Assembly: GCA_951799445.1 (NCBI GenBank)
Contig: OX637287.1
Location: forward strand, 558,001 to 622,000
Direction: 5' to 3'
Source of the DNA: Pseudisothecium myosuroides
Taxonomy: Eukaryota; Streptophyta; Bryopsida; Hypnales; Lembophyllaceae
Length of the DNA stretch: 64,000 nt
Below, one piece after another: positions 24,559 through 34,678 of this stretch (within the stretch, counting starts at the first letter, position 1; the number at the start of each line of letters is the position of its first letter). A model generated the notes under the pieces. That model was not told the origin of the DNA, did no database searches, and saw only the letters and a program-made list of their open reading frames with translations. The position numbers and the translations under genes were made by a program.

Positions 24559-26526
24559 CTTAGAAGCAGTAAGAGGCTGAGAGCAGTATCCTTACAACAC
24601 CATTTGATTCCATTAGTTTTCATGAGGTTAAGCTCACTCTTCCACTCAAGTTACCCTTACATGAAGTTTCAGCGCTACATCGTGCTGCTGCGACTCTACT
24701 GCGACTTGGTCACTTTTTGACACTACTGCGGGTTTTCTTGGAGCTACGGGAGTGGACAGCCTCAGCGACTTGGCGTGGGTCCAATCTGGGAATTTCTGGT
24801 TTACTACTAATCCTTCTAATGTGTCTTGTATGTTCTGTGGTGTGCAGAACATTGATACTGCAAATTGGGCAGTCTTAGAGGGTTCAATTCCCTTGTCAAT
24901 GACATGTTTCTTCTTCATTGGTGGCATTTGTATTCATTTTAGACTTCAATTTGTATTTACTTTGATTCATTCTTGACTCACATTCTTACAAGAGAATGAT
25001 GTATATGACTACATTACTTGAATAAATATACAAATTGCATCCAAAATTTGGAAGTCCACTTTCGTTTGCCATGGCATTCAAATTTGTAAGTTGAACTTGG
25101 TTTGGCAGGGCTCTCAAAATCGCAAGTATGCAACTTTTTTTAATAACACTTAGCAATTTCAAGCATATGCAAGTTCAAATTTAGCTTGCTGCCTTCCACA
25201 AGAATGTCCCACAGTTTGCAACTTTAAATCTACCACCAAAAAAAATTTATACGGAATTCGACTTTCCAAATTCGTATATATTTCACTCCTTCCACCCACG
25301 GAATTACGTGTTGCGGTAATAGCTCCTAGTAGACCACGGTCATAGCCTACCCGCGAAATTGGGGAAAATGGTTCTGGGACCGCTGCTGTAAGTACTTCAA
25401 GTAGATGTGGATGATCTATGGACGAATGAAGATGGAATCTTTGCATGTGGTTCATATGACCGCATTCTTGTGAATTTGAACACTGCTGTTGCTGCAGCAG
25501 AATTCGAGAATATGGAGACGGTGAAAGAGAATTTGGTAAAGGTGTAGGTGCAAGTCGGCCTTTGTGATGATTTTTGACGTATTTTGGGGAATTCCTCAGG
25601 ACAAATTAGGTCGTGACGTGCAGTTTGGAGAGAAAGTGTTGGGCACTCAACTTGTCATCGACCGGTGCAGGATTCCAACTTATTATTCGCATTGCGCGCG
25701 TTCAAGCTGTGCACGTCACGGACATGAGGTTCAGTTTCCTTTTCCCAATTTTCGTAGGCGTGATGCTCGTGTAGTACTGTACGTCTGTGAGCTTTGTATG
25801 CAAGAATGGAGAACCTTTTGACTCCATTTCAAAGTGACGATGGTCGTAGACGAGCCTGGTGGCCTGATAGATTACCGTAGTTTTTCTGAACTGCTCTGTA
25901 CATCAAATGAATATGTGCACTGTGATGTAGAGTAGATATAACGCCGCGTGGAGATTCCTAGCAGAGCAGGGGGACAGTAAACCACGGCTACGATGTCCCT
26001 AGCTGCTTAGGATTATTTATTGCCGCCTGTGATTTAAGTTATTAATGTCTTCGAAGTAGTGGTTTTAATCAAAGCGCATCACTCAGTTGCATTTTCTGAC
26101 ATTCAATTAAGTTGTAGCGCTGGGAAGAAAATGGGGAAATGGAAGAAATGGGGAAATGGGGAAAGGAAGAAGAAGCGGGAGCTAGAGATTTCCACATGCT
26201 GTTCGTCCTTGCTGAAGATTGGAGGGAAGCCGTGATTAGTGCATTGAGCATGAAGCCCTTTGTTTCTTCAATGAACGGAGGTTGATATCCCACAACAGGT
26301 CTCTATAAGGACCTATACCTGTTAAGACTTACTAAAGAACATTCGGAGGTTCTTGTCATGTTAGTTGAAATGCTTAAGAGATTTTATGTGTTCTAAGAGG
26401 GTGAGGGAGACGCGTTCTTAGAGTGAGGTGGTGTGGTCGGCGGTCTCTAAGTATGCGCGATAGTCACTGAAGGCTGCGTCACGGTTACGAGCAATGGTCG
26501 AATAATTCAGATTCGAGTTTTTCGAA
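24559..26526. other. Region downstream of transposase, fragments only
   Basis: A minus-strand open frame of 93 codons (24646-24927) starts MPPMKKKHVIDKGIEPSKT; it is unusually polar but unrecognised. Plus-strand sequence at 25399-25540 translates to a stretch starting DVDDLWTNEDGIFACGSYD with a stop at about 25543, and looks like decayed coding sequence. An 85-codon frame at 25564-25821 has several Cys and His residues but no known domain. These may be the tail of the transposon or older insertions. Confidence 0.3.
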
Positions 26527-26903
26527 GTGCGTTCGTGCTACTTAGTTCGACGTTTTGTCTATCCTTATTCAACATCCTTGGTTCTTGAGTTGGAACCTCG
26601 TTGGAAAAATGATCAAATTGACGCTGAGCTACAAAACGAGAACGTTCTCGAGTCCCTTCTTCATAGCACAGCCGCTGTGTTAGCACATGACTTCGAAGAA
26701 AAAAATGGTTTGTAGCGAGAGTTTGAAGAAGTGGATTGCGAGGGCTAAGAGTAGAGTCACACGGTACGAGCTATGTTAATTGGCATGAGTAACATATCTT
26801 GATTACCGTACTGTCGGAGTATCGATTTTCGAAGAGAATTCTCTTGCTCGCCAGAGAAAGATTACACTCTGTAAGGTAATGACCACACTGAGTGACCATG
26901 TGC

Positions 26904-26964
26904 TTTCCATTATCCGATAATGGAAACAAGCCGATAATGGAAACAAACCGATAATGGAAACAAG
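26904..26964. repeat. 17-bp tandem repeat beside a palindrome
   Basis: Three units of CCGATAATGGAAACAAG occupy 26914-26930, 26931-26947 (one base different) and 26948-26964. The first unit, with the preceding TTTCCATTAT, forms a 23-bp palindrome with a single central mismatch (26904-26926). Confidence 0.8.
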
Positions 26965-26975
26965 CCGGCTATGCT

Positions 26976-27839
26976 GTGTGCCAATTTGTCCGGTTATCCA
27001 AGTTCTTCAAGCTGCCGTATGCCTTCGCAACCAGCTTGTGGAATGTCGGATTCTCGACCACCTCTCCTAAAAGCAGGAAGGTCTTTCTGATGACGTTTGA
27101 CATAAGGGAAGTCGACGGGTTCGATCAGGTCGATGAGCGCGAGTTGGAGAATTATTTGGCCTGATCGTACGAATTCTCAACGCCACACGAAATTCTGCAC
27201 TTCAAGGTCGATGGAGCTGGGTAAGATCTTCTTCTCACCACACAGCCCTTCAATGTGCTCCAGCTGTGGTTATACTTCAAGAGGCAGCACCCGACTGTCA
27301 TCGAGAAGGCCTGCTTGGCGAGAAATTGTTTCTACTTCCGAGCCAAAACCATTGAAGACGGCATTGAACACATATTGGCTGGGGATCACGCGGGCATCAT
27401 CAACTGAAGCTCTACGGATGTGCTGAAGCAGAATTTCCTCCGCATACTCAGTATCGGGCCACTCATGCTGGAGGCGAGGAACTTAGGGTTTACGTCGACT
27501 CTGTGCAGTGGCTTTGTGGTTCTGCTGGACATTCTCAACTATTTGCAAATCAGTTATGGAAGTTTGCTAGTAGTCGGCGTCAAGTATTTCTTCAACACCT
27601 TTACTCTGTGGCTGTGCGTCTACAGTGCATTTGCACATTGTCCAATGCTACGGAGATGTACCGACACAGCGACGACAGCGGAAACCACATCTACAAAAAG
27701 ACTTTGGGTGGTCGTAGACTTTCAGCAAAGCACATTCGTACCGACGGCTGCGAGTGAGGGCCTTGTACGAAAGTGGAATAGTCCCGCAATCCTACTGCGA
27801 CTTGTTAACTGTGACGGGGACGAGGTCGTACTCGATTAG
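26976..27839 (+). pseudogene. Decayed coding sequence of unknown family
   Basis: One plus-strand frame stays protein-like across three stops: TGA 27162-27164, TAA 27222-27224 and TGA 27405-27407. Pieces include FDIREVDGFDQVDERELE, YEFSTPHEILHFKVDG and WLYFKRQHPTVIEKACLARN, with soluble, mixed composition unlike a random frame. After about 27480 the better protein-like frame changes (VQWLCGSAGHSQLFANQLWK, 27503-27757), which suggests a frameshift. An upstream frame at 26527-26715 (ELEPRWKNDQIDAELQNEN) may belong to the same gene. I do not recognise the family. A transposon-encoded or captured gene is possible, given the neighbouring decayed transposon. Confidence 0.45.
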
Positions 27840-28446
27840 CGGCCAGGAGGTCGTCGTCGAACATGAATAGTGTTAGAACAGCAGAAACTTCCCCGAGTGC
27901 AATCTCTTCATCCGAGTTAGGGAAAACTCTGGACCAGAAAAATCTTGTGTACCGGTCCAAAAGTTCTTGTCAGAATTAGAGTAAGCGAGGCTGAATCCAG
28001 TTGCTTCCTGTTATCCAGTGTGCAATCCTTTGGAGATGATCGAGAACAACAAATTTAACTGACCACTGTTCTTAACCAAATCAAGCCCTCCGTTTTAACG
28101 ATATCGTGATTCAATCACGGAAGATGTCTGTCCAGATGCTAATCATGTCACTTTCCTGTAAGAAAGGAGGTTTTTGCGTCCTTACAATCACCAACAAATG
28201 AACAGAGTACAGGGCCACTGCAGCAGAGCATCTCAAAGGAGCGGCGGGACAAGGCTTGACAACTACAATAAGCTTACCTTCATCAAGGAGAAGGTCCCCA
28301 AAGGCGGACGTAGGTAAGCCTCTCGAAAGCGTATGTCTTCGGCAATCATCCACACTTTCTCGGCTGTTCTGAGTGGTGGGCACGTGAAACCTAGGGTTAC
28401 GAATTGGGCCTGATGACAGACCCCTGAATTCTCTTCCGTCAAACTA
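27840..28446. other. Gap without supported gene
   Basis: Continues the moderately GC-rich decayed sequence. A 90-codon minus-strand frame at 28111-28383 has no recognisable domain. Nothing else is seen. Confidence 0.35.
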
Positions 28447-28622
28447 CAGTAGAACCTCTCTAAGTTGATAGAGTTGGGACTGGTTGAATTAGAGAGGTTA
28501 TTACATTAGAGAGGATCATCATGTTTGTATGTGGTTCATATTGTTAAGTTAGGACCGGCAATCTATACTTCCTGACAACGCTTTATTGACTTAGAGGGGA
28601 TCAACTTAGAGAGGTTCTACTG
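28447..28622. mobile_element. pogo/Emigrant-like MITE, copy 2
   Basis: A perfect 23-bp terminal inverted repeat beginning CAGTAGAACCTCTCTAAGTT, 176 bp long, flanked by TA on both sides (28445-28446 and 28623-28624). The termini and target site are those of plant pogo (Tc1/mariner) MITEs. Perfect TIRs suggest it is younger than the copy at 935. Confidence 0.85.
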
Positions 28623-28798
28623 TAAATCGCGACAGAGTCAAAATACTGCGCGAATCGGCAATAAATACATAGACAAGCCAGAGAGAGTGCTCTTCGGGAG
28701 ACTCGACAAACGAAACATGAATCTCTCTGGCTTAATATACTTCAGAAATCAATACTCCAAGACTTGTGTGAAAAATCGATAAACAATCCATACCTTAA

Positions 28799-28860
28799 GT
28801 TTGTTTGTTTGTTTGTTTTGTTTGTTTTGTTTGTTTTGTTTGTTTTGTTTGTTTGTTTGT
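28799..28860. repeat. GTTT/GTTTT microsatellite
   Basis: A 62-base run mixing GTTT and GTTTT units, seen directly. Confidence 0.9.
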
Positions 28861-29359
28861 CACGTCGAGATCTCCCGGACCGTGCGTCCCCGGGGGGCGT
28901 GCTTAGTACCGTCGGAAAGCCCTCGACGAGGAGGGGTGCACGGGCTTGGTTTCGTGGCGTTTGAACCTACGGTGGGGAAGTTATGGATTTTTGAGTTTTT
29001 TCTAATTTTTAAAATGACTTTTACTTTTGATTTGACTGTGGCAATGGCACAGGGCTACACTAGTTTCAACTAAATTACTGAAGTCGCGGACAAAAGTTCC
29101 GACTGACATAAGGTACCGCTAATACAGATGATCTCACACGAACAGTCTTCGGATTAGATAACAGCAAAGGAGGTCTCATACTTCTATAACTTACAAAGGT
29201 CGTAGGCTTCCCAATATGCCATACAGTAGTCGCTTCACAACATTACTCCAATGGTGATTTCCAAAATGTTTTGCAGGCAAGCGCCCTGAACAAAACAGGA
29301 CATTATTCTCAAATAAACGAAAATAAAGGTAAAAATAAAATCGACGAATGCTCACGGGG
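28861..29359. other. Single-copy gap left of the inverted duplication
   Basis: No gene or repeat is supported. It ends where similarity to the right arm stops, just before 29360. Confidence 0.4.
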
Positions 29360-29836
29360 ACCTTGCTGCGCCGGGCGGAGACGGGCGAAATGGTGCCGGG
29401 ATTTTCATTATCCGGAAGGAGCCCGGGCCCAGGGAGGCGTCCTAGTGGATAATCCTGGCGGGGGGGCATGCACGGATGGGCCAATGGCAGGCGCCGTGTG
29501 GCCACCGGGATCGTCCGCTTTATCTTCGCGAGTGGGAAGCTTTTCATCCGGAACGGGCCGGGATCGAGGGTGGATGAGGGCTCATCGCAGCGCGACGGGC
29601 GCGTCTCCTCCACTCGCGTGGCTGCTGCAGATATCCGCCTGGCCTCCACTTCAGCCCGGCAGCAGCACCACCCTCAAAACACAGGCGCGCCACATTGAGA
29701 GGGGAAGGAAGCAGGCAGCCAGCCAGCCAGCCGGTGTAATCTGAGTCTGAGCGAGGGAATCACCGGGCAGCGAGCGAGAGCGATCGCGTCGTGAGACGAG
29801 CTTCGAGTCCGCCTCGACCCCACCGCGGCCGCAGCC
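29360..29836 (+). promoter_or_regulatory. Lhcb4 promoter and leader, copy A
   Basis: GATAA-type I-box elements (29408-29413, 29447-29452 and 29520-29524, either strand) and a CCAAT box (29481-29485) lie upstream of the start, as is common in light-regulated antenna genes. The ATG context GCAGCCATGGC is favourable. The same DNA is present inverted at 38181-38657, so both copies carry the same proximal promoter. Motif function is inferred. Confidence 0.45.
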
Positions 29837-31090
29837 ATGGCTCAAGCGTTGAGGAGCGCCAGCATCGCGTCGTCGTTCTGCGGAACGAGCGAGTTCGTGG
29901 GCTCCGTGGAGCGCCTGGGGAGGCCGAATGGCGCCCGCGTGGTGGCCAAGTTCGCGGCCGGCACGAGGAAGGTGAAGCAGGCGGCGAGGAGCGCGCAGAA
30001 GAAGTTCTCGGGCGGCGCCGACAGGCCGTTGTGGTTTCCAGGGGCGAAGGCGCCGGAGTGGCTGGACGGGTCTCTGGTGGGCGACTATGGATTCGACCCG
30101 CTGGCGCTGGGCAAGAGCCCCGAGTACTTGCAGGTAGAGTTGGACTCGCTGAACCAGAACCTGGCAAAAAACTCGGCCGGCGACGTGATCGGGAGCCGAG
30201 TGTCGAAGAAGGCGGACATCAACCCGACCCCGTTCCAGCCCTACAGCGAGGTGTTTGGGCTCCAGAGGTTCAGGGAATGCGAGCTCATCCACGGCCGGTG
30301 GGCGATGTTGGCCATCTTGGGAGCGCTGTCCGTGGAGGCCTTCACGGGGGTCACGTGGCAAGACGCCGGAAAGGTGAGGTTTTTTCTGCTGGTGATTGTA
30401 TTGCTGAATTGCGTGCAGTATAACCCGCCTGCGGTGTTTGCGTTCGATTGATTGCGAAGGTTGTCCGCTCGGTGTAGCAATGCGATGTGTATCCTGCGCT
30501 TTCGTGGGTCTCGGGGTCGTGCTTGGTGGTTCTCGGAGTTTTCCTAGTGATGATCCCTATCCGCCAGTACGGTGTAGAAAGCAGTAAAGAATGTTAGTGG
30601 GTCGTGGTCACGAAGCTGCCTCTTCTTACTGAAACGAATGGATGGTGTGGGTGCTGTAGTTGAGGCTTGTAAGATTGCATTGGAGTTGTGACACGGGAGT
30701 GTGGGATTGCGTTGCTCCGTGTGTTGGCAGGTGGAGCTGGTGGACGGTGCTTCGTACTTCGGTCTGCCCCTGCCGTTCAGCATCACGAGCCTGGTTTACA
30801 TCGAAGTCCTTCTGGTGGGACTGATCGAGTTCTACAGGAACGGGGAGTTGAACCCCGAGAAGCGTCTGTACCCGGGTGGCAAGTACTTCGACCCACTGAA
30901 GTTGGCCGACGACCCCGAGAAGAAGGAGGTTCTGAAATTAGCCGAAATTAAGCACGCGAGGTTGGCCATGGTTGCCGCCTTCGGGTTCGCCGTCCAGGCC
31001 GCCGCCACGGGCAAGGGACCCCTGGACAACTGGGCCACCCACCTTGCGGATCCCCTGCACACCACCATCTTCGACACGTTCGCGAAGTGA
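29837..31090 (+). CDS. LHCB4: CP29 chlorophyll a/b-binding protein (Lhcb4), copy A, 2 exons
   Basis: Minor monomeric antenna protein of photosystem II, linking trimeric LHCII to the core in the thylakoid membrane. Exon 1 is 29837-30373 and exon 2 is 30731-31090; the 357-bp GT-AG intron falls after WQDAGK. The product is 298 residues, close to the usual Lhcb4 precursor. Visible parts: plastid transit peptide, the CP29-specific N-terminal stretch [20 protein letters not shown], then [27 protein letters not shown] in two halves, helix B with [15 protein letters not shown], helix C region ([17 protein letters not shown]) and helix A with [19 protein letters not shown] carrying pigment-ligand Glu, His and Arg residues, ending [17 protein letters not shown]. 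No damage is visible. An identical copy lies at 38180-36927 on the other strand, pointing toward this one. Confidence 0.96.
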
Positions 31091-31462
31091 TTTGATTAGT
31101 TTCTTGTCTGTAGCTGCAACGTCAATGCCCAGGGTTTTATTGTAAGCATGCAATGTAATATTACACAAATTTTCCAAGTCAAGTGCTGGGGTTCGTGGAT
31201 ATGATGCCGTGGGCATGTATCCGAGGGCGTTGGTGTGGGTTGTTTGCGACTGCTTGCGCGTCCTCGCGTCCTCGACTTTTCTGTTTAGGTTGTGCGCGCC
31301 CTTGATTCTGGTAGTCATTCAAATGCTTGGAGGGGCCTCTTGGGCAATTAGGATTAACCGGTGACATGTCCGCGATTTGATTAGTTTCTGGTTCTGTAGG
31401 TACAACGTGAATGTCAAGGTTGTATTGTAAGCATGCAGTGCAATGCCACACGAATTTTCCAA
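31089..31462 (+). repeat. Duplicated Lhcb4 stop-codon/3' UTR segment (copy A)
   Basis: 31089-31177, starting in the stop codon, is repeated at 31374-31462 with a constant 285-base offset at both ends and about 85 percent identity by eye. Shared landmarks are GATTTGATTAGTTTC, TATTGTAAGCATGC and AATTTTCCAA. The second copy has no coding sequence before it. The mirrored pair in the right arm is 36840-36928 and 36555-36643. Confidence 0.75.
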
Positions 31463-31947
31463 TATGCACCTCCTGGAGAACCGGGTTCATGGGCCAGTGC
31501 TCATGCGAGACCTCGGCATTGTCGCCGCCTGCGGTTCTGTACGATGTGTTATGAAGCTAGTGGTTGTATACGAGTCTCTAATTTGGAAGATGAATCTGAA
31601 GTTGCTTGTGGTGATTTTGGTTGGATGCAATAGGGGATGCCTGTGCACTCAATTTTTTTTGAATCGACGGTATCATCAACCCATCTTGCCGCGTGACTGG
31701 CGGATAGGGGGATTGTGGAGGTTTGTCCCTATTCGATGGCGAGGAAGTTTTTCTGAAGTTGTCAAGTTAAAAAATGTGTTGGAAGAGAGTGCTCTCTGGA
31801 GCTCGCATCTCTCACTGAATAGGCGGCAGGGTTCAAGAATTGAATCCTGCCTGGCCCTCGTGCCAATTTGGCACGCTAATTCACGCCCATTACGTCCAAT
31901 GCATTCGGTCTCTCACGCTGACGGCTTCACGTAACTACCAGATCTCT

Positions 31948-32274
31948 TCATTCTTCTTGCGTCTGCATACGTGCGTCTTCATTACCTGATTCGGGTGGTT
32001 TAACGGAGGTAGTCTTCTTCATCTTTCTCCGAGTACTCCATTTCGCGTCCTTTTTGAAAGCGACCTCGGCAGTGGCGATGAAAAGTGGAACTTCGACCTC
32101 GTTGACGACGTCGAGTTTGTCGAGGAATTGTCAAATTTTGATGCGCCGCTGTTTGTAGTCCTGAAGTACTGTGGAGAACTTCAAGTTTGCCTATTTTGTT
32201 TGATGGTTGTAGTAGTGCAGTTGAGCAGTAGTCTTCTCAGTTACCATAGCCTAGTCGATGCTGTTGCTGGCCAT
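31948..32274 (-). pseudogene. Small decayed ORF, 109 codons, unknown
   Basis: Starting at ATG 32274 the minus-strand frame reads to TGA 31948 with only three interruptions: TAG at 32253-32251, TAG at 32193-32191 and TGA at 32133-32131. The rest is charged and protein-like, for example QFLDKLDVVNEVEVPLFIAT and TEKTTAQLHYYNHQTK, ending KKTTSVKPPESGNEDARMQT. It begins 12 bases inside the unique spacer, right at the inner end of the left arm. No family is recognised. It may be the start of a transposon gene. Confidence 0.45.
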
Positions 32275-34453
32275 GGTGACAGTTAGAAAGGAATGACGGT
32301 TTAATGGATTTTTTATTACTGCATATATTCAAGGACGCACTAATGATGTAATTTGTAACAAAAGAAAGTAAACCTCAACACCTTGAATTCAAGCATGCAT
32401 CATGAAGAGGGATGCAAGTCTGGGAGCCCTTAGTGGAAGAGAAAGGTGAGAAGAGAATGCAAGGGCAATTGAATACATAGAGTTTGGGTGACTTTTGGTT
32501 GGGTGAGTACTTATAGGATGAGTGTGGATTATGGCACCTTGGACATAGGTGACCTCGAATATAGAAATGGGCTTTTTTTGTATTGTAATAAGGTAACTAT
32601 CAGTCCCCATGATTGGGAGGAAATTTTTGGTGTCTGGTATGTTTGCCAACATTTGGCGACTGCAAATCTAAAATAGGCATGCGCAAGTATAGAAGGGCAA
32701 TTACACGTCCATTGGGGGGGGGGACAATTGCTTGTAGGGCAAGTACATTGCAGAAGGGAACTTCTAGTGGGCTATATATCACCGGAGGCTTAATGAATTG
32801 CTATCAAATTGTTCCCTTCAAAAGTTGCTTTAGATTGTGCATGTGTGAACGCACACTGCTAGGACAATCAAGATTAGGGGAGATGGCCCTAGATCCTAGG
32901 CAAAAGGGAGGGGGTCTAGTTTTGTAAAGCGTTTTGATGTCAACCATTGTCACTATGTGAAGCACCACAAATAAGTGGGCTATTTCAAATCAACCTCATA
33001 TCAACCTCAAAAAGCTCTCGAATCATTTCAACTTGCAATAATTGCGGTATCATGCTTTTGGAAGTGTAGAGCTATTGAAGAGTAAAAAGAGTCTAAGGTG
33101 GCCCTCAACTGCAATCCTAATTATCCACCTACAAAGTGCATGCACCTTGCGTATTGAGCGTGCTTGGAATGGTATGATCGAAAATGTGTTTGGTTTTGAA
33201 GAGCACCTATTTGACAAACTTCTACATTGGATTTCCAAATATCAAGGAAGATTTGATTGTCGTAAAATGCAAAGCATGCATGACTTCTGAAGAGTTTGGA
33301 ATCTGAGAAGTTCATTCCATTTATTCGAATGCATGCAAGTGTAGTATCCAAATGCATTGAAGATTTTCCAAGACTATTCATATCATCTAAGCTCATTTTA
33401 TCCACTTAATTCATTGAAGTTAAAAAATGTTACCAAAGATCTTCAAAGGTATTACTACTTATGGTCTTAGAAAATGGGAAGGGTTCAAATATAGGGAATT
33501 CAATATATTGGAAACATAAACTTTATAGCTTTATAAGTAATGTATGGGCTTCAAAAATCAAATTCAAAATTATTTACTAAATATTATTGAAATAGTTTGA
33601 AATATTTATATTTCAAGAGTATTATATATAGTCCCTTCAAAAATATCCCTTGGATACTTAATTGTCAAAGTACACAATGAATGATATCCCAAGCAAAAAC
33701 CATAAAAAAACTACTCAAGCTTCTAAATTCCATCCAATTCCATCCTACATACGCTAGTTCAAATCAAGAAATTATGCATTTAAATAAGCTATGTGAAATC
33801 AATAATAATTAGCAACAACATTATAACAATTTAAAACAAAACAAAATGACAATCTGAACAACAATGTTGTCAATACCAATTTTAAAAAATCAAAAAGACA
33901 AAAAAATAACTACAAGATCATTTTTGGAATGTTCTTGTTCCTACTTTAGAAAATTTCTAATAAAGAAATTAGGAAGGAAAAAGAAAATGGACAAATTGCA
34001 AGCACTTCATTAGAAAAATATTAAACCCTCAAAGAGCCCCTCAAGAATTGATATGCAAAGCTATTTATTGAAGGCTAGAGATGATAGCCTAAGTACATAA
34101 GTATGTACATAATTGTGTCTCTACCTTGTATAAATTTCATCAAGTAACCATGAACTTATCAAAATAAAGAATTCACTTACAATACCAAGGACTTGAATGA
34201 CAAAAAGTACCTAATGTTTTATTGTCCAATAAGAGACATTGTATTGTGCAAACATCATGAGCATCAAGTACCCATGATCTTTTGAAAATAAAATATTCAT
34301 TCATAGTACTAAAGACTCAAATGACAAGAACTACCTGATGTCTTGTTGTCCACTAAAAAGCATTTTCATTGTAGAAACATCTTGATTCATTAATACTTAG
34401 TTGCACCATATTTGTCTATTTCCATATAAAATATTCCTTCAATGTATTTGGGA
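32275..34453. other. AT-rich spacer of the inverted duplication, no gene
   Basis: Single-copy DNA between the arms. Short open frames lack domains. It contains a G-run near 32715 and becomes strongly AT-rich after 33400. Two weakly repeated segments (CTTGAATGACAAAAAGTACC near 34190 and a similar one near 34320 and 34720) suggest a decayed tandem array. Confidence 0.45.
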
Positions 34454-34678
34454 TTTTTTTTAAACATACGACCTTCAAGGGCCGCAGCTAGGACAGACCT
34501 AATACAACCACGGCAATCCATGGACCTAATCCCCGTCAAGACCAAGTAGAGGGACAAACCAACTCCTTGTGCATGACCACAAAGAGCCCCACATGAGCAA
34601 CATCAGTATAGGGAATAGAACCAAAAACCTCATGGATTCCAACAAGAGTCCCTACCACTAAGACATGACCCAAGGTAG
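34454..34678 (-). mobile_element. tRNA-derived SINE-like element
   Basis: On the minus strand, a tRNA-like head carries an A-box-like TGTCTTAGTGG (34665-34655) and a B-box-like GGTTCTATTCC (34622-34612), 43 bases apart, as in an RNA polymerase III promoter. About 150 bases of unrelated body follow and end in an A-run (34461-34454). The size of about 225 bp fits plant SINEs. No clear target duplication was found. Confidence 0.5.

Larger units (their letters stand above)
20711..25991 (+). mobile_element. Putative extent of a decayed hAT-like DNA transposon
   Basis: A 14-bp inverted pair, GTAGCCGTGGTTTA at 20711-20724 and its complement at 25978-25991, encloses the transposase pseudogene. These may be terminal or subterminal repeats, but no 8-bp target duplication was found next to them and a chance match is possible, so the ends are tentative. 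The interior includes the broken transposase (21397-24558) and, at 25440-25830, another broken coding stretch without a recognisable domain. Confidence 0.35.
29360..31936 (+). repeat. Left arm of a large inverted duplication
   Basis: Every position i corresponds to 68017-i in the right arm (36081-38657). Both arm ends give the same coordinate sum, so there is no net length difference over 2,577 bp, and all mirrored open frames translate identically. I saw no mismatch where I compared. The arm contains about 480 bp upstream of Lhcb4, the whole gene and about 850 bp downstream. It is GC-richer than its surroundings. Confidence 0.93.

Noticed and set aside
28799..29073. Phe/Leu/Cys-rich frames over the GTTT repeat
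   Set aside because: Translation of a microsatellite.
29651..30361. 236-codon minus-strand frame opposite Lhcb4 exon 1
   Set aside because: Arg/Pro/Leu-rich antisense shadow of a GC-rich real exon.
31443..31934. 163-codon plus-strand frame downstream of Lhcb4 (mirrored at 36083-36574)
   Set aside because: No domain, and it overlaps the duplicated 3' UTR block. Identity between arms reflects the DNA duplication, not selection.
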